16,581 nucleotides of DNA from Pseudomonadota bacterium (lineage in GTDB: Bacteria > Pseudomonadota > Alphaproteobacteria > Rhizobiales > Devosiaceae), in contig JAEWHZ010000193.1 in the NCBI GenBank assembly GCA_023387585.1, positions 1 to 16,581 of the forward strand, given 5' to 3'. A program made the position numbers and the translations under genes. Positions 5,894 to 13,344 of the stretch are shown piece after piece (position 1 is the first letter of the stretch; each line of letters begins with the position of its first letter). Under the pieces are notes generated by a model, which saw only the letters and a program-made list of their open reading frames with translations, ran no database searches and had not been told where the DNA came from.

Positions 5894-8306
5894 GGCGATC
5901 CAGGCCGAAATTCTGGAAAAACTGACCTATTCGATCGGCAAGGACCCGATCGTCGCCCGGCCGCATGACTGGCTGGCGGCGACGATCTATACGGTGCGCG
6001 ACCGGATCATGGACCGCTGGATGGAGAGCTCGCGCTCGACCTGGCGGAACTCGCGCAAGCGGGTCTATTATCTCAGCCTGGAATTCCTGATCGGCCGGCT
6101 CATGCGCGACGCGATGAGCAATGTCGAGCTGATGGAGCCCGTGCAGCAGGCGCTGGAGAATCTCGGCGTCGACCTGGGGGACCTGATCGATCTCGAGCCC
6201 GACGCGGCGCTAGGCAATGGCGGGCTCGGCCGGCTGGCGGCATGCTTTCTCGAATCCATGTCCACCATCGGCATTCCCGCCTATGGCTACGGCATCCGCT
6301 ACGCTCACGGGCTGTTCCGCCAGGAGATGAGCGAGGGCTGGCAGGTCGAGCTGCCCGAGGACTGGCTGGCGCATGGCAATCCTTGGGAGTTCGAGCGGCG
6401 CGAGAGTGCCTATGAGATCGGGTTTGGCGGCCATGTCGAGCCGATAACCGACATGGACGGCGAAGTTCGCCATGAATGGCACCCCACCGACCACTTCCTG
6501 GCCGTCGCCTATGACACGCCCATCGTCGGCTGGCGCGCCAACCGCGTGAACACGCTGCGGCTGTGGAGCGCCCAGCCCATCGACCCCATCCTGCTCGACA
6601 AGTTCAATTCCGGCGACCATATCGGCGCGCTCGAGGAAAGCGCGCGGGCCGAGGCGATCACGCGCGTGCTCTATCCCGCCGATTCGACCATGGCCGGGCA
6701 GGAACTGCGGCTGCGCCAGGAATTCTTCTTCTCCTCGGCCTCGCTGCAGGACATCGTGCGCCGGCATCTGCAGCAATATGGCGATCTGGGCTCGCTGCCG
6801 GACAAGGTGGCGATCCAGCTCAACGACACCCATCCGGCGATCTCGATCGCCGAGATGATGCGCATCCTCATCGACGTCAACGGGCTGAAATGGGAAGAGG
6901 CGTGGCGGCTGACGCGCGGGGTGTTCAGCTACACCAACCACACGCTGCTGCCCGAGGCGCTGGAAAGCTGGCCCGTGGCGCTGCTCGAGCGGCTGCTGCC
7001 GCGCCACATGCAGATCATCTACGCCATCAATGCCGACGTGCTTGCCGAGGCGCGCCAACGCGCGGGGTTCGACAACGGGCAGATCGCCAATGTCTCGCTG
7101 ATCGACGAGAATGGCGGGCGGCGGGTGCGCATGGGCCAGCTCGCCTTCGTCGGCTCGCACGCGACAAACGGCGTGTCGGCGCTGCATACCGAACTGATGA
7201 AGCAGACCGTGTTCTCGGATCTGCACAAGCTCTATCCCGAGCGCATCCAGAACAAGACCAACGGCATCACGCCGCGCCGCTGGCTGATGCAGTGCAATCC
7301 CGGCCTGGCGCGGCTGATCGAGGACCGGATCGGGCCGGAGTTCCGCGACGACATCGACAAGCTGCGCGGGCTCGAGGCGCATGCCGACGATCCTGCGTTC
7401 CAGGCGGCGTTCGCCGGGGTCAAGCGCGAGAACAAGGAGCGGCTCGCCCGGCTGATCAAGGAGCGGCTCAACGTCACCGTACGCACCGACGCGCTGTTCG
7501 ACGTGCACATCAAGCGCATCCACGAATACAAGCGCCAGCTGCTCAACATCATCCAGGCGGTGGCCGCCTATGACGAGATCCGCGCTCATCCGGAGCGCGA
7601 CTACGTTCCGCGGGTCAAGATCTTCGCCGGCAAGGCGGCGCCGAGCTACTGGAACGCCAAGCTGATCATCAAGCTGATCAACGACGTGGCCCGCGTGATC
7701 AACAACGATCCGGCGGTGCGCGGCCTGCTCAAGGTGGTCTTCCTGCCCAACTACAATGTCAGCCTCGCCGAGATCATCGTGCCGGCGGCCGATCTGTCCG
7801 AGCAGATATCGACCGCCGGCATGGAGGCGTCGGGCACCGGCAACATGAAGTTCATGGCCAATGGCGCCATCACCATCGGCACCATGGACGGCGCCAATGT
7901 CGAGATAAGCCAGGAGGTGGGCGAGGAGAACATCGTCATCTTCGGGCTCACGGCCGACGAGGTCAACGAGAAGCACGCGCACAACGAGACGTCGCGCACC
8001 ATCATCGAAGGCTCGCCCGCGCTCCAGGAGGTGCTCGATTCCATCGCCTCGGGCGTGTTCTCGCCGGACGATCCCCACCGCTATCGCGATCTGGTGGGCG
8101 GGCTCTACGATCACGACTGGTTCATGGTGGCGCGCGATTTCGGCGCCTATGCTGCCGCGCAGGACAAGGTCGATGCGTTGTGGGCCGACAAGGCGCGCTG
8201 GACGCGCATGGCGATCATGAACACGGCCCGCGTCGGCTTCTTCTCCTCGGACCGCACCATAAGGCAATATGCCGAGGAGATCTGGAACGTGCCGGTGCCG
8301 GACTGA
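5832..8306 (+). CDS. glgP: Glycogen/alpha-glucan phosphorylase
   Basis: GlgP removes glucose units from the non-reducing ends of glycogen as glucose-1-phosphate, using pyridoxal phosphate. The product has 824 residues, close to the usual 800-830. The N-terminal part carries SIGKDP and VYYLSLEFLIGR, typical of bacterial phosphorylases. The cofactor lysine is K673 in EASGTGNMK, followed by NGAITIGTMDGANVEI. The stretch HIKRIHEYKRQLLN near residues 559-572 is also characteristic. The ATG at 5832 is the only possible early start: the same frame has a TGA at 5814-5816 and no other start codon between. It lacks a strong ribosome-binding site of its own (only CGGA about 8 bases upstream). It is the first gene of the glycogen operon, as in Agrobacterium, and a 48-base spacer with an inverted repeat leads to glgB. 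Confidence 0.98.
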   Translation: MTQKPIVYDAPTPQPRGTSVEAIQAEILEKLTYSIGKDPIVARPHDWLAATIYTVRDRIMDRWMESSRSTWRNSRKRVYYLSLEFLIGRLMRDAMSNVELMEPVQQALENLGVDLGDLIDLEPDAALGNGGLGRLAACFLESMSTIGIPAYGYGIRYAHGLFRQEMSEGWQVELPEDWLAHGNPWEFERRESAYEIGFGGHVEPITDMDGEVRHEWHPTDHFLAVAYDTPIVGWRANRVNTLRLWSAQPIDPILLDKFNSGDHIGALEESARAEAITRVLYPADSTMAGQELRLRQEFFFSSASLQDIVRRHLQQYGDLGSLPDKVAIQLNDTHPAISIAEMMRILIDVNGLKWEEAWRLTRGVFSYTNHTLLPEALESWPVALLERLLPRHMQIIYAINADVLAEARQRAGFDNGQIANVSLIDENGGRRVRMGQLAFVGSHATNGVSALHTELMKQTVFSDLHKLYPERIQNKTNGITPRRWLMQCNPGLARLIEDRIGPEFRDDIDKLRGLEAHADDPAFQAAFAGVKRENKERLARLIKERLNVTVRTDALFDVHIKRIHEYKRQLLNIIQAVAAYDEIRAHPERDYVPRVKIFAGKAAPSYWNAKLIIKLINDVARVINNDPAVRGLLKVVFLPNYNVSLAEIIVPAADLSEQISTAGMEASGTGNMKFMANGAITIGTMDGANVEISQEVGEENIVIFGLTADEVNEKHAHNETSRTIIEGSPALQEVLDSIASGVFSPDDPHRYRDLVGGLYDHDWFMVARDFGAYAAAQDKVDALWADKARWTRMAIMNTARVGFFSSDRTIRQYAEEIWNVPVPD

Positions 8307-8322
8307 AATGCGACACTGAATT

Positions 8323-8340
8323 CATCCCGCGTGCGGGATG
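8323..8340 (+). promoter_or_regulatory. Perfect inverted repeat in the glgP-glgB spacer
   Basis: CATCCCGC-GT-GCGGGATG is a perfect 8-base inverted repeat with two central bases. As RNA it can form a 7-base-pair, GC-rich stem (8323-8329 with 8334-8340) closed by the tetraloop CGTG. It ends 2 bases before the GGGGGGAG ribosome-binding site of glgB. No T run follows, so it is not a normal intrinsic terminator. It could stabilise or process the mRNA, modulate glgB translation, or be a protein operator as DNA. Confidence 0.55.
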
Positions 8341-8354
8341 TGGGGGGAGCGGTG

Positions 8355-10562
8355 GTGGAGAACTGGCAGGCTGATACACGCGAGGTCGAGGCGATCGTCT
8401 CGGGGCGGCACGGGAATGCGTTCGCGTTTCTGGGCCTGCACGAGGTCAACGGCGCCTGGGTGCTGCGCGCGTTCATACCGCATTCAGAAACCGTTCAGGC
8501 TTTCACGCTGAGCGGGGAATTTCTGGGCGCGATGATCCCGCGCCACCCGGCCGGCTTTTTCGAAGCCCGCGTCGAGATCGCCCGCCGCCAGCCGATCCGC
8601 TACCATTGCGCCAATGCCGGCGGGGAGTGGGACGTCTTCGATCCCTTCAGCTTCGGGCCGGTGCTCGGGCCGATGGACGATTATTATATCGGCGAGGGCA
8701 ACCATCTGCGGCTATTCGATAAAATGGGCGCCCACGAGATGGAGTTTGAGGGCATCCACGGCACGCATTTCGCCGTCTGGGCGCCCAATGCCGGGCGCGT
8801 CTCGGTGGTCGGCCCGTTCAACGACTGGGATGGCCGCCGCCACCCGATGCGCAAGCGCGCCGATACCGGCATCTGGGAAGCCTTCATCCCGGTGCTCGGC
8901 ACGGGCACGATCTACAAATACGAGATCGTCGGCCCCGACGGTAAGGTCTTGCCGTTAAAGGCGGATCCCTTCGCGCGCCAGGCCGAGCTGCGCCCGCGCA
9001 CCGCCTCCGTGGTCCCCGATCCCACCCCCTTCGCCTGGACCGATTCCGACTATCTCGAAGCCCGCGCCCGCAAGGACTGGCGTCGTTCGCCGATGTCGAT
9101 CTACGAGGTGCATCTGGGCTCGTGGCGCCGCCGGCCGGATGGCGGCTTTCTCAGCTATGACCAGTTCGCCGACCAGCTGATCGCCTATGTCCTAGACATG
9201 GGCTACACCCATATCGAGCTGCTGCCGATCTCCGAGCACCCTTACGATCCGAGCTGGGGCTACCAGCCCACGGGCCTGTTCGCGCCCACGGCGCGCTTCG
9301 GCGATCCGGCGGGGTTGGCACGCTTCGTCGACGCCGCCCATGCCGCCGGTATCGGGGTGATCCTCGACTGGGTGCCGGCGCATTTCCCGACCGACGAGCA
9401 TGGCCTTGCCAAGTTCGACGGCACCGCGCTCTACGAGCACGCCGATCCGCGCCAGGGCTACCATCCGGACTGGAACACGGCGATCTACAATTTCGGCCGC
9501 AAGGAGGTCGCCTCCTTCCTGCTCAACAACGCGCTCTACTGGCTCGAGACCTTCCATATCGACGGGCTGCGCGTCGATGCGGTCGCCTCGATGCTCTATC
9601 TCGACTATTCGCGCCAGCAGGGGCAGTGGGTGCCCAACAAGTTCGGCGGCAACGAGAATATCGAGGCCGTCGAGTTCCTGAAGCGCGTCAACGCCGAGTG
9701 CTACCGCCAGCATCCGGGCATCGTCATGATCGCCGAGGAATCGACCGCCTGGCCGGGGGTGTCGGCGCCGACCGATGCCGACGGGCTCGGCTTCGGCTTC
9801 AAATGGAACATGGGCTTCATGAACGACACCCTGCGTTACATGAGCCGCGAGCCGGTGCACCGGCGCTACCACCACAACGACATCACCTTCGGCACGATCT
9901 ACGCCTTCTCGGAAAATTTCGTGCTGCCGCTCAGCCATGACGAGGTGGTGCACGGCAAGAAGTCGCTCCTCAACAAGATGCCGGGCGACGACTGGCAGCA
10001 ATTCGCCAATCTGCGCGCCTATTACGCCCTGATGTGGGGGCATCCGGGCAAGAAGCTGCTGTTCATGGGCCAGGAATTCGCCCAGCGCGAGGAGTGGAGC
10101 GAGGCGCGCGCGCTCGACTGGGGGCTGCTCGATTCCCCCATGCATGAGGGCGTGCGCCGGCTGATCGGCGATCTCAACGCCCGCTATCGCGACCTGCCGG
10201 CTCTGCATGCGCGTGACTGCGAGCCGGACGGGTTCGAATGGATCATCGGCAACGATCACGCCAATTCGGTCTTCGCCTTCATGCGCAAGGCGCCGGGTGC
10301 CGATCCGGTCGTCGTGGTCTCGAATTTCACCCCGGTGCCGCGCGAGGATTATTACGTGCCCATGCCGATCGCCGGGCGCTGGGTCGAATGCGTGAACACC
10401 GATGCCGGCTGGTATGGCGGCTCGAATTCGGGGAACCAGGGAGCGGTGGAGGCGCGTTCCGTCGCCGGCCGCCACCTGCCTGCCGAGGCGCGGCTCAACG
10501 TGCCGCCGCTGGCCACGCTGATCCTGAAATACGAACCGGAAACGTCCGGCACCGAGAGATAA
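8355..10562 (+). CDS. glgB: 1,4-alpha-glucan branching enzyme, GH13
   Basis: GlgB cuts alpha-1,4 glucan chains and rejoins them as alpha-1,6 branches. From the GTG at 8355 the product is 735 residues, against 728 for E. coli. It has an N-terminal branching-enzyme domain, a CBM48 domain (HFAVWAPNAGRVSVVG, NDWDGRRHPM), the GH13 barrel and a C-terminal beta domain. The catalytic residues are D408 (LRVDAVASMLY), E461 (IAEEST) and D529 (LSHDEVVHGKKSLLNKMPGD), all offset by exactly three from E. coli. The start is chosen because GGAG at 8346-8349 lies 5 bases before this GTG. GTG at 8352 is possible; GTG at 8331 lies inside the inverted repeat and has no ribosome-binding site. It sits between glgP and glgC. 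Confidence 0.97.
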   Translation: MENWQADTREVEAIVSGRHGNAFAFLGLHEVNGAWVLRAFIPHSETVQAFTLSGEFLGAMIPRHPAGFFEARVEIARRQPIRYHCANAGGEWDVFDPFSFGPVLGPMDDYYIGEGNHLRLFDKMGAHEMEFEGIHGTHFAVWAPNAGRVSVVGPFNDWDGRRHPMRKRADTGIWEAFIPVLGTGTIYKYEIVGPDGKVLPLKADPFARQAELRPRTASVVPDPTPFAWTDSDYLEARARKDWRRSPMSIYEVHLGSWRRRPDGGFLSYDQFADQLIAYVLDMGYTHIELLPISEHPYDPSWGYQPTGLFAPTARFGDPAGLARFVDAAHAAGIGVILDWVPAHFPTDEHGLAKFDGTALYEHADPRQGYHPDWNTAIYNFGRKEVASFLLNNALYWLETFHIDGLRVDAVASMLYLDYSRQQGQWVPNKFGGNENIEAVEFLKRVNAECYRQHPGIVMIAEESTAWPGVSAPTDADGLGFGFKWNMGFMNDTLRYMSREPVHRRYHHNDITFGTIYAFSENFVLPLSHDEVVHGKKSLLNKMPGDDWQQFANLRAYYALMWGHPGKKLLFMGQEFAQREEWSEARALDWGLLDSPMHEGVRRLIGDLNARYRDLPALHARDCEPDGFEWIIGNDHANSVFAFMRKAPGADPVVVVSNFTPVPREDYYVPMPIAGRWVECVNTDAGWYGGSNSGNQGAVEARSVAGRHLPAEARLNVPPLATLILKYEPETSGTER

Positions 10563-10563
10563 A

Positions 10564-10579
10564 CCCCGGCCAACCGGGG
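10564..10579 (+). promoter_or_regulatory. GC-rich hairpin in the glgB-glgC spacer
   Basis: CCCCGG-CCAA-CCGGGG forms a 6-base-pair, all-GC stem with a four-base loop, starting one base after the glgB stop codon. It lies just before the purine-rich stretch with the glgC ribosome-binding sites (GGAGG at 10585-10589 and AGGA at 10595-10598). No T run follows, so termination is unlikely. It may affect mRNA stability, processing or the glgB/glgC expression ratio. Confidence 0.55.
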
Positions 10580-10603
10580 GCAATGGAGGGAGTGAGGAAC
10601 CAA

Positions 10604-11875
10604 ATGGCCGATTATCGCATCCCATCGCCACTCGCCCGTGAAGCGATGGCCTATGTGCTGGCCGGCGGCCGGGGCACGCGCCTGCACGAGCTGACCGACC
10701 GGCGCGCCAAGCCCGCGGTCTATTTCGGCGGCAAGTCGCGCATCATCGACTTCGCACTGTCCAACGCCCTCAATTCCGGCATCCGCCGCATCTCGGTGGC
10801 GACGCAATACCAGGCGCACAGCCTGATCCGGCACCTGCAGCGCGGCTGGAACTTCCTGCGCCCCGAGCGAAACGAGAGCTTCGACATCCTCCCCGCCAGC
10901 CAGCGCGTGGCCGAGGATATGTGGTATGCGGGCACGGCCGATGCGGTCTATCAGAACATGGACATCATCGAGGATTACGGCGCGCGCTACATCGTCATCC
11001 TGGCCGGCGACCACATCTACAAGATGGATTACGAGATCATGCTGCGCCAGCATGTCGACACCGGCGCCGACGTGACCATCGGCTGTCTCGAGGTGCCGCG
11101 CATGGAGGCCGTGGGCTTCGGCGTCATGCATGTCGACGGACGCGACCGGGTGATCGATTTCGTCGAAAAGCCCAAGGACCCTCCCGGCATTCCCGATCGG
11201 CCGGATATGGCGCTGGCGTCGATGGGCATCTATGTGTTCGAGACGCGCTTTCTGATGGACCAGCTCAAGCGCGATGCGGCCACCCAGGGTTCGAGCCGCG
11301 ATTTCGGCAAGGATGTCATCCCCTATATCGTCAAGAACGGCACCGCCTGGGCGCATCGGTTCACGCGCTCCTGCGTGCGCTCGTCCAAGGAGGAGGTGTC
11401 CTATTGGCGCGATGTCGGCACGGTCGACGCCTATTGGAAGGCCAATATCGACCTCACCGACATCACCCCGCAGCTCGATCTCTACGACCGCGACTGGCCG
11501 ATCTGGACCTATGCCGAGATCACGCCGCCCGCCAAGTTCGTGCACGATTATGACGGGCGGCGCGGCTCGGCGGTGAACTCGCTGGTGTCGGGCGACTGCA
11601 TCATCTCGGGCGGGCATCTGCAGCGCACGCTGCTGTCCACCGGCTCGCGGGTGCATTCCTATTCCGTGCTCGACGAAGCGGTGGTGCTGCCCTATTGCGA
11701 TGTCGCGCGCGGCGCCCGGCTGCATAAGGTGATCGTCGATCGCGGCGTCAACATTCCCGAAGGGCTCGTGGTCGGAGAGGACCCCGAATTCGACAGCCAG
11801 TGGTTCCACCGCACCGAAGAGGGCGTCACCCTGATCACCCAGTCCATGATCGACAGGTATCTGGCCGACCGATGA
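10604..11875 (+). CDS. glgC: Glucose-1-phosphate adenylyltransferase (ADP-glucose pyrophosphorylase)
   Basis: GlgC makes ADP-glucose from glucose-1-phosphate and ATP, the committed and regulated step of glycogen synthesis. The product is 423 residues. The N-terminal nucleotidyltransferase domain has AGGRGTRL (residues 20-27), RAKPAVYFGGKSRIIDFALSN (34-54) and the substrate lysine K189 in DFVEKP. The C-terminal part is a left-handed beta-helix (VSGDCIISGG onward). Arginines R12, R23, R26, R33, R34, R46 and R61 match, with an offset of one, those reported as important for activation of the Agrobacterium enzyme, so fructose-6-phosphate/pyruvate activation is likely (inference from family knowledge). 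The ATG at 10604 has AGGA 5 bases upstream; an in-frame ATG at 10583 would add seven residues and has less support. The stop overlaps glgA as ATGA. Confidence 0.97.
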   Translation: MADYRIPSPLAREAMAYVLAGGRGTRLHELTDRRAKPAVYFGGKSRIIDFALSNALNSGIRRISVATQYQAHSLIRHLQRGWNFLRPERNESFDILPASQRVAEDMWYAGTADAVYQNMDIIEDYGARYIVILAGDHIYKMDYEIMLRQHVDTGADVTIGCLEVPRMEAVGFGVMHVDGRDRVIDFVEKPKDPPGIPDRPDMALASMGIYVFETRFLMDQLKRDAATQGSSRDFGKDVIPYIVKNGTAWAHRFTRSCVRSSKEEVSYWRDVGTVDAYWKANIDLTDITPQLDLYDRDWPIWTYAEITPPAKFVHDYDGRRGSAVNSLVSGDCIISGGHLQRTLLSTGSRVHSYSVLDEAVVLPYCDVARGARLHKVIVDRGVNIPEGLVVGEDPEFDSQWFHRTEEGVTLITQSMIDRYLADR

Positions 11876-13344
11876 TTGAAGTCCTTTCGGTCGCATCCGA
11901 GATCTATCCGCTGATCAAGACCGGCGGGCTGGCCGATGTCGCGGGCGCCCTGCCGGCGGCGCTGGGCGAGCACGGCGTCGAGATGCGCACGCTCGTCCCC
12001 GGCTATCCGGCGGTGATGGCGCAGATGCAGGCGGCGCGCCCGGTCGCCGATCTCGGCTCGCTCCATTCCGGCCCGGCGCGGCTGGTGGCCGGGCGGGTCG
12101 AAGGGCTCGACCTGATCGTCATCGACGCGCCGCATCTCTACGACCGGCCGGGCAATCCCTATATGGCGCCCGACGGCTGGGACTGGCCGGACAATTGGCG
12201 GCGCTTCGCGGCGCTGAGCTGGGTGGCGCACGAGCTGGCCCTGGGCCTCGTCGACGGCTACCGTCCGCAGGTTCTGCATGCCCATGACTGGCAGGCGGGT
12301 CTTGTGCCCGCCTATGTCAAGTTCGGCCCGTCTGATCGCATCAAGACGGTGATGACGGTGCACAACCTCGCCTTCCAGGGCACGTTCGGCGCCGACATCT
12401 TCGGCGAGCTCGACCTGCCGCCGCACGCCTTTTCTGTTGCGGGCGTCGAATATTACGGCGGCGTCGGTTATCTGAAGTCGGGCCTCGAATGCGCCGACAT
12501 CGTCACCACGGTCAGCCCCACCTATGCCGCCGAGATCCGCATGCCCGAATTCGGCATGGGGCTCGACGGGTTGCTGAACAACCGCTCCGACACGGTGTTC
12601 GGCGTTCTCAACGGCATCGATCTCGAGGCCTGGGACCCGTCCACCGACCCTTCGCTGGTCCAGCCCTTCACCGCCGGTACCACGCATAAGCGGCTCGCCA
12701 ACAAGGCGGCCTTGCAGGAAGCCTTCGGGCTCGACCGCTCGGATGCGCCGCTGTTCGGGCTGGTCAGCCGGCTCACCTGGCAGAAGGGCATCGATCTCGT
12801 CGCCGCCAATATCGACCTGCTCGTCGCTTTGGGCGGCCAGATCGCCGTGCTCGGATCGGGCGAGACCGAGCTCGAGAACGCCATACGCGGCGCCGCCCAG
12901 CGCCATCCGGGCCGGGTCGGGATCGTCACCGGCTACAATGAGCGGCTCAGCCATCTCGTGCAGGGCGGGTCCGACTTCATCCTCGTGCCCTCGCGCTTCG
13001 AGCCGTGCGGGCTGACGCAGATGTACGCGCTGCGCTATGGCGCCATCCCGATCGTGTCGCGGGTCGGCGGGCTGAACGATACCGTCATCGACGCCAATGT
13101 CGCAGCGCTCAGCGCTGGCGTCGCCACCGGCATCCAGTTCGCGCCGCCCGTCGAGCCGGCCTTCGCCGATGCGCTGCGCCGGGCCTTCGCGCTGTTCGCC
13201 GATACGGAAAATTTCCGGAAGATGCAGCGGCGCGGCATGAAATCGGACGTGTCGTGGACGGCGAGCGCGGCGCGCTACGCCCAGATCTATGCGACCCTGT
13301 TGGGACTGGACCGAGACGATGACGACGACGATCAGGACGATTGA
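11872..13344 (+). CDS. glgA: Glycogen synthase, ADP-glucose dependent (GT5)
   Basis: GlgA transfers glucose from ADP-glucose to the end of a growing alpha-1,4 chain. The product is 490 residues with the GT-B fold of family GT5. The ADP-glucose-binding KTGGL lies at residues 16-20, K305 in SRLTWQKG, and E377 in PSRFEPCGLTQMYALRYG; the last two have the same numbers as in E. coli. The ATG overlaps the glgC stop (ATGA at 11872-11875), implying coupled translation. The last residues are an unusual acidic run, with six consecutive aspartates before QDD. That tail is encoded by the 26 bases that also encode the start of pgm, so it looks like a by-product of the overlap and not a functional domain. 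Confidence 0.98.
   Translation: MIEVLSVASEIYPLIKTGGLADVAGALPAALGEHGVEMRTLVPGYPAVMAQMQAARPVADLGSLHSGPARLVAGRVEGLDLIVIDAPHLYDRPGNPYMAPDGWDWPDNWRRFAALSWVAHELALGLVDGYRPQVLHAHDWQAGLVPAYVKFGPSDRIKTVMTVHNLAFQGTFGADIFGELDLPPHAFSVAGVEYYGGVGYLKSGLECADIVTTVSPTYAAEIRMPEFGMGLDGLLNNRSDTVFGVLNGIDLEAWDPSTDPSLVQPFTAGTTHKRLANKAALQEAFGLDRSDAPLFGLVSRLTWQKGIDLVAANIDLLVALGGQIAVLGSGETELENAIRGAAQRHPGRVGIVTGYNERLSHLVQGGSDFILVPSRFEPCGLTQMYALRYGAIPIVSRVGGLNDTVIDANVAALSAGVATGIQFAPPVEPAFADALRRAFALFADTENFRKMQRRGMKSDVSWTASAARYAQIYATLLGLDRDDDDDDQDD

Noticed and set aside
6210..8267. Very long open frame on the minus strand opposite glgP (685 codons)
   Set aside because: It is antisense to a well-conserved glgP. The translation is rich in His, Arg, Asp and Gly with no recognisable family, as expected for the mirror frame of GC-rich coding DNA.
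8331..8354. Earlier GTG start for glgB at 8331
   Set aside because: It lies inside the inverted repeat and lacks a ribosome-binding site. The GGAG at 8346-8349 fits the GTG at 8355, and the catalytic residue numbering then parallels E. coli.
10583..10603. Earlier in-frame ATG for glgC at 10583
   Set aside because: It would make the GGAGG at 10585-10589 coding. AGGA at 10595-10598 is well placed for the ATG at 10604, and the offset to the Agrobacterium enzyme is then one residue.
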